This document shows, piece by piece, positions 16,694-25,888 of a stretch of 64,000 bases of DNA. The stretch comes from an uncultured Pseudomonadota bacterium (GTDB lineage Bacteria; Pseudomonadota; Alphaproteobacteria; Rs-D84). Position numbers and translations under genes: made by a program. Under the pieces are notes generated by a model. It had not been told where the DNA came from. It was given only the letters and a program-made list of their open reading frames with translations, and made no database searches. Location: contig CASFWA010000005.1 in NCBI GenBank assembly GCA_949298405.1, positions 1 to 64,000 of the forward strand. The letters are read 5' to 3'. Position 1 is the first letter of the stretch, and every line of letters begins with the position of its first letter.

Positions 16694-18478
16694 ATGAGAT
16701 TTGATGCCAAACAATTGAAAGAAATGTCTAATGCAGTCAAGGCGTATGCTTTGGATGCTGTGCGTTGTGCCGGTTCCGGTCATGTTGGAATTGTTTTAGA
16801 TGCGGCAGATATTATTACAACTGTTTATGCAAATTTTTTACGTCGTGGACAAGATAAATTTATCCTTTCTGCAGGACATGGCAGTGCTTTGTTATATTCT
16901 GTTTTGAAATTGGCAGGTTATGATATAGGTGATTTACATTCGTTTAGAAAACTGGGCGGATTGCCTGGTCACCCAGAGTTTGGAATCGATGGTGTCTTTG
17001 CAACAACTGGTCCTCTGGGGCATGGGGTTGGAAATGCTGTTGGTATGGCGTTGGCTGCAAAAATTAAAAAATCTGATGAACGTGTATATTGCTTATGTAG
17101 TGATGGTGATTTGATGGAAGGTGTTGCATCCGAAGCAATAACTTTTGCAGGTAGATACAAGTTAGATAATTTAATTTTGTTGTGGGACGATAATGGCATA
17201 AGTATAGATGGACAAGCGTTAACGGATATTGATGTTGCTGGGCGTATGAGTGCCGCGGGTTGGAAAGTTCTTAGAATTAATGGTGGTGATACTGGCAAAA
17301 TAGATAAAGCATTAAGTGATGCGGTTGCATTTCGTTCGCCTGTATTTATTCAATGTAAAACAACAATAGGACAAGATTCTTCTTTGGCGGGAACTTCTGC
17401 TGCACATGGACTGGCTCTTTCGGATTCAGAAATGATGCGGTTAACGGAAAAATTTATATCGCCAATCGGGGAAGATTTATGGGGGTATGTCGCAAAAGAT
17501 GCACCTGCAAAATATGTTTTAAATCAGTTAGACGTTTGTCCAAAAAATATAAAAGCACCAAAAGTAGATAAAGATATATCAACACGTGAATTGTCAGGCT
17601 TGTTTTTACAAGAACTTATATCAAATGGTGTTGGATTAATAGGTGGTAGTGCTGATTTATCGGCTAGTACCAGCGCAAAGGTAAGTGGGCATATATGTAT
17701 GGCACCACGAAAATTTACGGGTAATTTTATAGATTATGGTGTGCGTGAGCATGCTATGGGGGCGATAATGAACGGGCTTGCTGCGGCTGGGTTGCGCCCA
17801 TACGGTTCTACTTTCCTTGTGTTTAGTGACTATATGCGCCCGTCAATTCGATTGGCGGCATTGTCGAAACTGCCAGTAATTTATGTGTTTACGCATGATA
17901 GTATTGCGGTTGGTGCAGATGGTCCAACTCATCAACCTGTTGAGCAATTACCTTCTTTGCGTCTGATACCGAATTTAAATGTGTTTAGACCTTGTAATGG
18001 GGAAGAGGTTGCTTATGCATGGTGTAGGGCAATATCAGAAAAAGATAAACCTTCTGCAATAATATTATCTCGGCAAAAAGTAAAACAAATAAAAACTCCA
18101 AAAAATACGGATGTTTCACGTGGTGGATATATTATACGTAGCGCAGAATCTAAACGTGTAAAAGCAACGCTTGTCGCAACAGGAAGTGAGGTTCCATTAG
18201 CAGTATCTGTTGCAGAAAAACTTGGAAAGGATGTTCAGGTCGTAAGTATGCCGTCTGTTGCAGATTTTCGTAATCAAGACGAAAAATATAAACAGCAAAT
18301 GTTAAAGGGTTATGTTGTTGCTATAGAAGCAGCGACCTCCGCACCGTGGTTTGAATTTGCAGATGCGGTTGTTGGTATCGATACTTTCGGTGCATCTGGG
18401 GGTGGAAACGAGGTTTATTCTCATTTTGGATTTGACACAGACGCGATTGTGCGCGATATTTCAAAAAAAATAAAATAA
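16694..18478 (+). CDS. tkt: Transketolase
   Basis: A 594-residue thiamine-diphosphate enzyme that moves two-carbon units in the pentose phosphate pathway. GSGHVG near residue 27, GPLGHGVGNAVGMALA near 107-122, the TPP motif GDGDLMEGVASE near 137 and DDNGISIDG near 163 mark the N-terminal half. DYGVREHAMGAIMNGLAAAG near 350, FTHDSIAVGADGPTHQPVEQL near 400 and the C-terminal domain follow, so both halves are in one chain. The length is short (the family is usually about 660), with loops trimmed after the TPP domain. Leaderless start is likely. Confidence 0.94.
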   Translation: MRFDAKQLKEMSNAVKAYALDAVRCAGSGHVGIVLDAADIITTVYANFLRRGQDKFILSAGHGSALLYSVLKLAGYDIGDLHSFRKLGGLPGHPEFGIDGVFATTGPLGHGVGNAVGMALAAKIKKSDERVYCLCSDGDLMEGVASEAITFAGRYKLDNLILLWDDNGISIDGQALTDIDVAGRMSAAGWKVLRINGGDTGKIDKALSDAVAFRSPVFIQCKTTIGQDSSLAGTSAAHGLALSDSEMMRLTEKFISPIGEDLWGYVAKDAPAKYVLNQLDVCPKNIKAPKVDKDISTRELSGLFLQELISNGVGLIGGSADLSASTSAKVSGHICMAPRKFTGNFIDYGVREHAMGAIMNGLAAAGLRPYGSTFLVFSDYMRPSIRLAALSKLPVIYVFTHDSIAVGADGPTHQPVEQLPSLRLIPNLNVFRPCNGEEVAYAWCRAISEKDKPSAIILSRQKVKQIKTPKNTDVSRGGYIIRSAESKRVKATLVATGSEVPLAVSVAEKLGKDVQVVSMPSVADFRNQDEKYKQQMLKGYVVAIEAATSAPWFEFADAVVGIDTFGASGGGNEVYSHFGFDTDAIVRDISKKIK

Positions 18479-18487
18479 TTTTAAGGT

Positions 18488-19195
18488 ATGTCAGATTTTG
18501 ATTTTGTTTTGTCATCAGGGAAATCTGTTCCTGTATTTATTACTTCGCGTCGCGGACTGCGTAATATAACACTGCGTCCTAAAACTATGCCTGTGTGCGA
18601 AATTCATATATCAAAACCTTGGTTGACGCCTACTTCTGCCGCGTTGCGATTTTTGGAACAAAAACGTTCATGGTGTGAGAGAATTTTTGCGTCTGTCCCC
18701 CAAAAAGCAAAAGTTTCAGATGGTGATATTATAGAATTTTTAGGTAAAAAGGTTTTGATAAAGCATAATTCTGTGCGTCGTGCGAATGAATTTGTTTCGT
18801 GTGATGATGGAACCTTTATTTTGATTGTTGGTGGCAGTGATGATATGCTAGAACGTCGTGTGCGTGATTTTATAAAAGCAGAGTTCTTATCAACTGTGAA
18901 ACAAATTATAAAAACAGTACCAAAGGATTTCTGGCCGAAAAAAGTTGCTATACGAGATACTTCTTCGCGTTGGGGTAGTTGTTCGACTTCTGGGACGATT
19001 TCTTTTTCATGGCGATTGGCTTTTGCACCGGTGGATGTTATGCGATATGTCGTAATGCATGAATTGGCACATACAAAGCATATGGATCATTCTCCGGCTT
19101 TTTGGAAGCAGGTCTCGGATTTATACGGATTTGGTGTAGAACGTGCAAAAAGATGGCTAAATCAGCATGGTGCAGAGTTGCATAAGTATTTTTGA
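18488..19195 (+). CDS. YgjP-like M48-family metallopeptidase (DUF45)
   Basis: A 235-residue YgjP-type protein. The zinc site HELAHTKHMDHSPAFWKQV near residues 195-213 has the HExxH form. The upstream DTSSRWGSCSTSGTISFSWRLAFAP segment is typical of this family, and the N-terminal beta region (GLRNITLRPKTMPVCEIHISKP) also fits. Members are thought to be cytoplasmic metallopeptidases of unknown substrate. It starts 9 bp after tkt and belongs to that transcript. Confidence 0.85.
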   Translation: MSDFDFVLSSGKSVPVFITSRRGLRNITLRPKTMPVCEIHISKPWLTPTSAALRFLEQKRSWCERIFASVPQKAKVSDGDIIEFLGKKVLIKHNSVRRANEFVSCDDGTFILIVGGSDDMLERRVRDFIKAEFLSTVKQIIKTVPKDFWPKKVAIRDTSSRWGSCSTSGTISFSWRLAFAPVDVMRYVVMHELAHTKHMDHSPAFWKQVSDLYGFGVERAKRWLNQHGAELHKYF

Positions 19196-19371
19196 CCTTG
19201 AATTTCAAAAAAAATAACGTAAAATCAAATTATGATTTATAAAACGTTCGTTTTTTCAAAATTCCATCACGCCCTGGCGGGCGACTGTTTATAGCGTTTT
19301 TGTTATTTATATGATATAATTGACACTAATGTGTCTAGGTTTTCTCTGTAATAAATATAGGAATGTAAAAA

Positions 19372-20664
19372 ATGGAATTAAAACCAACGAAGACTTTATC
19401 AGGATTTATAGAATTGTTGCCTGTGCAACAACGGTGTTTTGATGAATGTAGTGCGCGTATGCAGAAAGTTTTGAAAACAGCAGGTTTTGCACATCTGGAT
19501 TTGCCTGCTATCGAACGTGCAGAAGTTTTAACAGATAAGGATAACTGGGATGAAATAGAAACCCAGATGTTTTTGTTTCAAAAGGGCGATACAAAAATGG
19601 GGCTGCGCTATGACGGCACTGTTGGATTGTCGCGTTATGTCGCAGGTCATCTGAATGAATTGACTTTCCCATTTCGTGCATATCAATTTGCAAGAAATTA
19701 TCGTGGCGAACGCCCACAACGTGGGCGCTATCGCGAATTCTATCAGATGGATTTGGATATAATGGGTATTGATTCTTTGTCTGAAAATTATGATGCAGAA
19801 ATTGTCGCAACTTTGGCTGCTGCATACAAATCTGTAGAAGAATTTATCGGGCCAGTTAATATCCGCATTGGGAATCGTAGATTTTGGAATGCAATGTTTG
19901 CTTATCTTCAATTAAATGATGCGCAACAACGTGCCGCATTCATATTGATAGATAAAAAAGATAAAATAAAAGACTTTTATGAAGGACTGGTAGAAGAAGT
20001 TGGTGAAAATGCCGCGATTGAAATAAATAAAGTATTTTCAAGTGGTTATAAGTTTTTTGTGGGAGTGTCTGATGTCCTTGACGCTGCTATTGCCGAGATG
20101 GATGATTTTATGTTATTGCTAGATTCCATGGGAATCAAAAATGCCAAAATAGATTTAGGTATTATGCGCGGTCATGCATATTATACAGGAATTGTTTTTG
20201 AATTTTTCTTGGATAATTTCCCAGAATTAGGTGCTGTCGGTGGCGGTGGTAGATATGAAGATTTGGCATCTAAGTTTTCAAAAACTAAAATCATCGGTGT
20301 TGGTGCCGCGGTTGGTTTTTCGCGCTTGATGGTTGCTTTGTTGGACGAAAATAAAATAGATTTATCTAAGTTTGAACGTCCTGTACGTGCCGCTGTCCTT
20401 GTTATGGGTAAAGAGCAGGTCGCGTATTCTATGTCTGTCTTGGCGGATTTGCGTAATGCCGGAATCGCCGCGGTACCATACTTGGATGTGGATAAGAAAT
20501 TTAAAAATCAAATTGAATTCGCAGATAAAATCAAGGCAGATTTTAGTATAATTATCGGCGAAAATGAAAAAATTTCAGGTGTGTTGGCGGTGAAAAATAT
20601 GCAGACGGGTCAACAACAAAATATAGATGTTGCAGAAACCATAAAGTTATTAAAAACGGTATAA
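19372..20664 (+). CDS. hisS: Histidine--tRNA ligase
   Basis: A 430-residue class II aminoacyl-tRNA synthetase. Motif 2 is seen as FARNYRGERPQRGRYREFYQMDLD near residues 103-126, the HisA signature as LGIMRGHAYYTGIVFEF near 260 and motif 3 as GAVGGGGRYEDLASKF near 285. A C-terminal anticodon-binding domain follows (AAVLVMGKEQVAYSMSVLADLR). It is the first gene of a pair with prfA. The upstream 175 bp has TATAAT at 19314-19319 but no convincing -35. Confidence 0.93.
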   Translation: MELKPTKTLSGFIELLPVQQRCFDECSARMQKVLKTAGFAHLDLPAIERAEVLTDKDNWDEIETQMFLFQKGDTKMGLRYDGTVGLSRYVAGHLNELTFPFRAYQFARNYRGERPQRGRYREFYQMDLDIMGIDSLSENYDAEIVATLAAAYKSVEEFIGPVNIRIGNRRFWNAMFAYLQLNDAQQRAAFILIDKKDKIKDFYEGLVEEVGENAAIEINKVFSSGYKFFVGVSDVLDAAIAEMDDFMLLLDSMGIKNAKIDLGIMRGHAYYTGIVFEFFLDNFPELGAVGGGGRYEDLASKFSKTKIIGVGAAVGFSRLMVALLDENKIDLSKFERPVRAAVLVMGKEQVAYSMSVLADLRNAGIAAVPYLDVDKKFKNQIEFADKIKADFSIIIGENEKISGVLAVKNMQTGQQQNIDVAETIKLLKTV

Positions 20665-20666
20665 AA

Positions 20667-21731
20667 ATGATAGTAGAACAAAAGTTAAAAGATATTCAAA
20701 CGCGTGCGGCAGAAATAGAAAAACAGATGAATTCTGGTGACGTGTCTGGTGCAGAATTGACGAAATTATCCAAGGAATATTCGCGGTTATCTGATGTTTT
20801 GCCGTTGATAGCAGAGTATTTCCAGACCACGCAGGGTATTGCCGATGCAAATGAAATGTTGCATGACCCAGAATTAAAGTCTATTGCATCACAACAGTTG
20901 ATAGATTTAAACCATGCGTTGCCCGAAATAGAAAAGAAACTGCAAATTGCTTTGTTGCCTCGTGATGAAGCGGATGATAATAGCGTTATTATGGAAATTC
21001 GTGCCGGTGTTGGTGGTGAAGAATCTGCTTTGTTTGCAGGGGACTTATATAATCAATATAAATCTTATGCTTTGCGTCATGGCTGGAAAGTAGAAGTTAT
21101 TGAAGAAAATGCAACTTCTTTGCGTGGTTATAAAGAAATCGTGTTTAAAATAGACGGTGTTGGTGCGTATGCAAGAATGAAATTTGAATCTGGTATTCAT
21201 CGTGTACAACGTGTCCCTGAAACCGAGGCAGGTGGCAGAATTCATACTAGTGCGGCTTCTGTTGCAGTAATGCCAGAAGCAAAAGACATTGATGTTGTCA
21301 TTGATGATAAAGATATTCGAATCGATATATTCCGTTCTTCTGGGGCAGGTGGGCAGCACGTAAACAAGACGGATAGTGCGATACGAATAACACACTTTCC
21401 AACAGGAATAGTTGTCACGTGTCAGAATGAGCGCAGTCAATTACAGAATAAAATTTCTGCAATGTCGGTTTTGCGTTCGAAAATTTATGAAAAACAACGT
21501 CAAGAACAGATGAATGCAAGTAATGCTTCGCGTAGAAGTATGGTTGGGTCGGGTGATAGAAGTGAAAAAATAAGAACTTATAATTTCCCGGAACAAAGAG
21601 TCACAGATCATCGTATTAAACTGACACTGTATAAACTTGATGATATTTTGGCGGGTGGTGAAGCGCTTGATGAAATGATAGATGCTTTGATTGCGGCTGA
21701 CCAATTGGAACGTCTGGCGAATCTAAATTAA
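20667..21731 (+). CDS. prfA: Peptide chain release factor 1
   Basis: A 354-residue class I release factor reading UAA and UAG. The GGQ loop is SGAGGQHVNKTDSAIRITHFPTGIVV near residues 225-250. The segment GIHRVQRVPETEAGGRIHTSAASVAVMPE near 175-205 is the RF1 form, and YNFPEQRVTDHR near 310 is also typical. It starts two bases after the hisS stop. The prmC methyltransferase gene that often follows prfA is not here. Confidence 0.96.
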   Translation: MIVEQKLKDIQTRAAEIEKQMNSGDVSGAELTKLSKEYSRLSDVLPLIAEYFQTTQGIADANEMLHDPELKSIASQQLIDLNHALPEIEKKLQIALLPRDEADDNSVIMEIRAGVGGEESALFAGDLYNQYKSYALRHGWKVEVIEENATSLRGYKEIVFKIDGVGAYARMKFESGIHRVQRVPETEAGGRIHTSAASVAVMPEAKDIDVVIDDKDIRIDIFRSSGAGGQHVNKTDSAIRITHFPTGIVVTCQNERSQLQNKISAMSVLRSKIYEKQRQEQMNASNASRRSMVGSGDRSEKIRTYNFPEQRVTDHRIKLTLYKLDDILAGGEALDEMIDALIAADQLERLANLN

Positions 21732-21796
21732 AAAAGAGGGATTTGCCCATTTTTTACGATATTTTTTTATAATATACGTTATAATTTTTGAAAAAA

Positions 21797-21880
21797 ATAA
21801 TGCCGAAAAAAATCGGCCATTTGAATTCGTCTTTTGTTGATTAAATTTTATCTTATTTTCTGGGGACTCGTCAACTAAAA
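21797..21880 (+). promoter_or_regulatory. Hairpins upstream of the secreted Cys-rich module
   Basis: In the 225-bp gap after prfA, GCCGA and TCGGC (21803-21817) pair around a run of A, and GACTCG and CGAGTC (about 21863-21890) pair around an AT-rich loop. TATAAT-like boxes at about 21765-21790 could serve as -10 elements. The first hairpin may terminate prfA and the second may lie in the 5' leader of the module. Their role is inference. Confidence 0.3.
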
Positions 21881-21956
21881 ATATGCCGAGTCTAAATCGC
21901 CGTTTGGGTTTGTCTATCGTTTTTTATAAATAGAGGGCTTATAAAAGGGGATTAAA

Positions 21957-22403
21957 ATGCGTTTTTTACGTTTTTGTTGTGTTGTTGCATTTTGTGGTGC
22001 ATTGATAATGCCAGTGTATGGTGCTTCGGTCAGTAAATGTACGGCACTTAGAGATAATTCATCAAGTTGTACGTTTGGTTCAGGTTCAGGTTTGGATTGG
22101 AGGGGGACTTGTACAACTGCGGGTGTTTCAACATCTTTGAAAGGAATTGGTATTTGTGCCGCAACAGCTGGGATAAAAGCTAATACTACATCCGATGAAC
22201 TTAGTTTTAGTTCGACATTAGATGACAATAAATATTGTTGGTGTAGGTTGCTTGTCCCGTTGGTTTCGAGTTGGGTCGCTCTCGGACAAGGTGGACGTAC
22301 ATACACCGAATGTGCGAGTGCGTGTGCGAGTGGGTGTGCAAGTAATTTGAATATAAATTCAGGGTTGAAAAATGCTTTATTGAGAAATATTATCGCAGAT
22401 TAA
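21957..22403 (+). CDS. Secreted Cys-rich protein, family A, copy 1
   Basis: A 148-residue exported protein with a signal peptide at 1-22 (ending VYGA). The mature part has nine Cys in a pattern shared by three proteins in this window: KC..L, a second Cys, DW...C, GI..C, DNKYCWC, P..S.WV, then three Cys near the end. Disulphides are likely, so it probably acts in the periplasm or at the cell surface. I know no described family with this pattern. AAGGGG precedes the ATG. It is followed by copy 2 after 17 bp and the family B gene after that. Confidence 0.8.
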   Translation: MRFLRFCCVVAFCGALIMPVYGASVSKCTALRDNSSSCTFGSGSGLDWRGTCTTAGVSTSLKGIGICAATAGIKANTTSDELSFSSTLDDNKYCWCRLLVPLVSSWVALGQGGRTYTECASACASGCASNLNINSGLKNALLRNIIAD

Positions 22404-22420
22404 TATTGTGGAGGGAAAAA

Positions 22421-22885
22421 ATGAAAAGAATATTAGCAGTGGCATTGATTATTGCTTGTTATGTTGAACCAGCGGTGGTATATGCGGCCACTAAATGCGT
22501 CCCGTTGGGGACAGGAACAAGTTGTAGCCAAGCAGATTTGTCCACATTGTCATATAGTACTGATTGGAGTACGAGCTGTTCTAATTCTAATAATAATAAT
22601 GAAGAAATAGATATTTATGGTATAGCGGCCTGTTCTTCATCATCTGGAACATTTGGTTCAACATCTAGCAGAATATCAACGGGGCGGACGGCTTCTGATA
22701 CAGACCCTACTTCAACAAATGATAATAAATATTGTTGGTGCAGAATTATACGACCCGGCGTATCGGATTGGATGTTCCTTGCGAATTATTCAACTGCTTC
22801 CAATTGTCACTATCAATGTGCAATTGCGTGTGGTGAGTCAATTGCGGGAAGTTCAACCATATCTTTGTATGGAACCCTTTATTAA
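22421..22885 (+). CDS. Secreted Cys-rich protein, family A, copy 2
   Basis: A 154-residue paralogue of the previous protein. The signal peptide is 1-22 (ending VYA). The nine-Cys pattern is kept: TKC..L, SC, DWSTSC, IYGIAAC, DNKYCWCR, RPGVSDWM, then NC, QC, AC. A Ser/Asn/Thr-rich insert of about 45 residues sits between the fourth and fifth Cys. The ATG at 22421 follows GGAGGG, which is better than the in-frame ATG at 22406. It lies between copy 1 and the family B gene. Confidence 0.8.
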   Translation: MKRILAVALIIACYVEPAVVYAATKCVPLGTGTSCSQADLSTLSYSTDWSTSCSNSNNNNEEIDIYGIAACSSSSGTFGSTSSRISTGRTASDTDPTSTNDNKYCWCRIIRPGVSDWMFLANYSTASNCHYQCAIACGESIAGSSTISLYGTLY

Positions 22886-22901
22886 TAATTAAAATGGGAG
22901 T

Positions 22902-23198
22902 ATGAAAATGAAAAAAATATTTCTTTTGTTTGTAATAATGTTTCCGGGAATAGCATTGGCGGCCGCACCTTCAACATCGTGCCCGGCTGGATTCGTTGCT
23001 ATCAAGGAAGATGCAATGATTATTTCGTCGGGGATATGTGATTATGCTTCTGGGTATACATCAACAGGGGTTGCTTATTCTTGTTTGAAGTCTGACCCCA
23101 CATTAGTAAACGGTTCGTGTATTATGTATGCAGAGGGCGGACCGTGGACAGATTCAACTGGGACATATGAATTCGAAGGCCCTTGTATGTTAGAGTAA
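22902..23198 (+). CDS. Secreted Cys-rich protein, family B, copy 1
   Basis: A 98-residue exported protein with signal peptide 1-21 (ending LALA). The mature chain has five Cys in the pattern CP.GF, C, GVAYSCL, CIMYA and a final CMLE, shared with the minus-strand gene at 30515-30802. GGGAGT lies just before the ATG at 22902, and an in-frame ATG at 22908 has better spacing. It is the last gene of the three-gene module and ends at a strong terminator. Function is unknown; binding to the family A proteins is inference from pairing. Confidence 0.78.
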   Translation: MKMKKIFLLFVIMFPGIALAAAPSTSCPAGFVAIKEDAMIISSGICDYASGYTSTGVAYSCLKSDPTLVNGSCIMYAEGGPWTDSTGTYEFEGPCMLE

Positions 23199-23228
23199 AA
23201 AAAATCCCGCCATCGCGGGATTTTTTTA
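23199..23228. terminator. Bidirectional terminator between module 1 and the barrel gene
   Basis: ATCCCGC and GCGGGAT form a 7-bp stem with a 4-nt loop, flanked by A- and T-runs, between convergent genes. Confidence 0.88.
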
Positions 23229-24353
23229 GAATATATATTTTAGATTAAAGCCGCCGTTCCAACCATATCGACCACCATCATGACGATTTAGGTGAATTGC
23301 GACATTAAATCGGTCTATTGATTTTTCAATTCCTATTCCATATTCAGAATAATTATCTATGTCCAGTTCTTGTAAAAGAACCCCGTTCGCTAATACATCA
23401 CCACCATGAGGATAATTTAGTACATATTTTACACCGATGTATCCGAACCATCCCTTGCTGATGTGTTTTATGGCACGCAAAGATGGGGTGATTTCAAGCA
23501 TATTGAAATTTTGATTTTCAACGCTGTCACCAGATGCAGATATATAGTTTGCAGAACCTATCCATGTATAACCAGCATATATACCAGGCTGTAAAGTAAA
23601 TGTGTCATCAAGGCTTATGTTATATGTTGCATTTAATGCAGCGCCAGCCCACATGTTTGCATATTCGTCAGTTCCATAAATGTTTTCTGCGTTGTTATAT
23701 AGACTGCCCGCATTAATTGCAAAAGATAAATTAAAGTTTTGAATGTTATATCCAGAATAAAAACCGACATAACCACCGTTTTCTTCTATATTAAGAAATT
23801 CATTAGTTTGTTCACCGCCTGTATAGCCGCCGAAAAAGCCCCATTCTGATATTCCGATTCCTAATTGCGCCTCGCCACCAGCAAAGCCAAACATAATTAA
23901 ATCATAGTCAGAATCTAAAACATCATAAGTTTTAAATTTTACATCTTCATCAAAATGATTCCATGTTAACCACATGCTGTTCAGAGTAGGACGTGAATAT
24001 GTATCACCGCCATTCCGTCCTTTTGGTTGGTTGTAATTTACAGAACCATCATCGCCGTATTCGCCGTAAAGATGCATTGTCCCGTACATAGGCAGATGAC
24101 CGTATAAATCAAGTGCGCTTCCTTTACCTTCTGACTTTATTTTTTGAATGAATTTAGAATGCCCACTTAGTGCTGCGGCCGCGGCGCCCTCAAATGTTTG
24201 CATTGATTGGGTCATAATAGAATGCTGCATTGCATTTATATTGTGTGCAGATATATAATTTGCGTATAAATGTGGGGCGGCAGCATCTGCACTGTAAGCG
24301 GCACCCGCGGCAATTATAAATATCGATAAAGAAAATACTTTACTAAATTTCAT
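23226..24353 (-). CDS. Outer-membrane beta-barrel protein, autotransporter-domain type
   Basis: A 375-residue exported protein. The signal peptide is 1-25 (ending ADAA), and a helical stretch (about 30-80, Ala-rich) follows. The rest is alternating strands rich in Gly, Tyr and Phe (LGIGISEWGFFGGYTGG, YVGFYSGYNIQNFNLSFAINAG, WFGYIGVKYVLNYPHGG), ending in LKYIF. A C-terminal Phe is the outer-membrane assembly signal. It resembles an autotransporter beta-domain without a large passenger. Single gene, convergent with module 1. Confidence 0.78.
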   Translation of the reverse strand: MKFSKVFSLSIFIIAAGAAYSADAAAPHLYANYISAHNINAMQHSIMTQSMQTFEGAAAAALSGHSKFIQKIKSEGKGSALDLYGHLPMYGTMHLYGEYGDDGSVNYNQPKGRNGGDTYSRPTLNSMWLTWNHFDEDVKFKTYDVLDSDYDLIMFGFAGGEAQLGIGISEWGFFGGYTGGEQTNEFLNIEENGGYVGFYSGYNIQNFNLSFAINAGSLYNNAENIYGTDEYANMWAGAALNATYNISLDDTFTLQPGIYAGYTWIGSANYISASGDSVENQNFNMLEITPSLRAIKHISKGWFGYIGVKYVLNYPHGGDVLANGVLLQELDIDNYSEYGIGIEKSIDRFNVAIHLNRHDGGRYGWNGGFNLKYIF

Positions 24354-24423
24354 GGCTCTCTCTTTTTTCCCTGTATTTATACAAATATTATAGCATAGTT
24401 TTCCTAGTTTAAAAAGATTAAAT

Positions 24424-24457
24424 AAAAAAATCCCGTGATTTTAACGGGATTTTTTAT
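24424..24457. terminator. Terminator of the SDR gene
   Basis: ATCCCGT and ACGGGAT form a stem with a 7-nt loop, with long A- and T-runs. It serves the minus-strand SDR gene. Confidence 0.85.
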
Positions 24458-25197
24458 CTATATAATCCACCATTTATATGTATTACCTGACCATTTATGT
24501 ATGAGGCTTTCTCGGAAGCCAGGTATACCGCTAGACTAGCCACTTCTTCTGGAGTACCAAATCTGCGAAGAGGTATTTGTGACTTTAAAAGTTTGGCATG
24601 GTCTTGCGGAATCTTTTGAATTACTTCCGTGCATATTGGTCCAGGTGCTATACAGTTTATCGTTACCCCTTTGCGACCGTATTCTGCCGCTATAGATTTT
24701 GATGCTGCTGCAAGTGCGCCTTTGCTTGCAGAATATACAGACATACCTGCGTCACCGATTTCACCTGCAACTGATGTCATATTTATTATGCGCCCAAATT
24801 TATTTTTTAACATATATGGTAACGTTTGTTGCATAAGTCTATATGGTGTAAAAAAATTTACTTCAAACATTCTTTGTAAGAAATTATTGTCTGTTTTTAA
24901 GAAAAAACCTCCTTCAACTATTGCTGCGTTGTTTACAAGAATGTCTATTTTTCCAAATTTTTCAATTGCATAATTAATGAGTTTCTTTTCTGCATCAAAA
25001 GCAGATAAATCTAATGCTATAAATTCTGTGTTATTAGGCATTTTTTCTGATAAGCTTTTTATTTTTGTTTCATTTCTGCCTGTAAGAATTAATTTTGTTC
25101 CAATGTTATAAAATTCTTGTGCAATTGCTGAACCTATACCACCTGTTGCACCAGTTATTAGGGCAACTTTTTCTTCTGAATTTGTTTTCATTTTCAT
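24454..25197 (-). CDS. fabG: SDR-family 3-oxoacyl-ACP reductase-like protein
   Basis: A 247-residue short-chain dehydrogenase. The NAD(P) site TGATGGIGSAIA lies near residue 17, NNAA near 89, SVAGEIG near 143 and the catalytic YSASK near 155; PG and the ending INGQVIHINGG are FabG-like. FabG reduces 3-oxoacyl-ACP in fatty-acid synthesis. It stands alone here, away from other fab genes, so it could be a FabG paralogue acting on another substrate. Confidence 0.8.
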   Translation of the reverse strand: MKMKTNSEEKVALITGATGGIGSAIAQEFYNIGTKLILTGRNETKIKSLSEKMPNNTEFIALDLSAFDAEKKLINYAIEKFGKIDILVNNAAIVEGGFFLKTDNNFLQRMFEVNFFTPYRLMQQTLPYMLKNKFGRIINMTSVAGEIGDAGMSVYSASKGALAAASKSIAAEYGRKGVTINCIAPGPICTEVIQKIPQDHAKLLKSQIPLRRFGTPEEVASLAVYLASEKASYINGQVIHINGGLYR

Positions 25198-25324
25198 ATT
25201 TCTTTGTTTTTTCTTATTTTTATTGTGTTTTTATGGTTATGTATAGCATAAAAATAGAGCTTTTCCAGTATTTTTGTGATTTTTATTGTTAAAATAATAG
25301 TTTTTTATTATTATCGTATTCGAA

Positions 25325-25888
25325 ATGAAAGAAAATTTTGATTTTGTGTTAGATAAACCTATCGTCATGGTTGGACTGATGGGGGCGGGAAAAACAAGTG
25401 TTGGTAGGGCGTTGGCGCGACGCTTGGGGATACCTTTTGTTGATTCCGATAAAGAAATTGAATCTGCTGCGGGGTGTAGCGTTGTCGATATTTTTTCTAT
25501 GTATGGTGAAGCAGAATTTAGACGCGTTGAACAAAAAATTATCGAAAGATTATTAGATACGCCGCCGGCCCTTAAAGTTTTGTCCACGGGTGAGGGCGCT
25601 TTTATTACCCCGGCAGTCCGAGAACTTGTGTTGAACCGTGCGTTGACTATATGGCTCAAGGCCGATTTAGAGTTGTTGGTAAAAAGAACTAATTTTCGTA
25701 ATACGCGCCCACAATTATTACATGCGGATAGCAGGAAAATTTTAGCGCAATTAATTTCTGAACGTTATGATATTTATGCCACGGCAGATATCACAGTTGA
25801 AACAAAAGATGAAAGTTTGCGCAAAACACTAGATAAGGTTGTTGTCGCAATAAAAGATTATACAAAAAAAGGCAAAAAAGATGTCTAA
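25325..25888 (+). CDS. aroK: Shikimate kinase
   Basis: A 187-residue kinase that phosphorylates shikimate in the aromatic amino-acid pathway. The P-loop GLMGAGKTSVGR lies near 16, VDSDKEIE near 38 binds shikimate, GEAEFRRVE near 60 and STGEGAF near 85 follow, and a LID segment around NTRPQL near 125 is present. aroB, the usual neighbour, is not here. It overlaps mscL by 8 bp. Confidence 0.93.
   Translation: MKENFDFVLDKPIVMVGLMGAGKTSVGRALARRLGIPFVDSDKEIESAAGCSVVDIFSMYGEAEFRRVEQKIIERLLDTPPALKVLSTGEGAFITPAVRELVLNRALTIWLKADLELLVKRTNFRNTRPQLLHADSRKILAQLISERYDIYATADITVETKDESLRKTLDKVVVAIKDYTKKGKKDV

Noticed and set aside
19270-19295. CGCCC/GGGCG hairpin upstream of hisS
   Set aside because: The stem is short and no T-run follows, so it is not called as a terminator. 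It might be part of a leader but nothing supports that.
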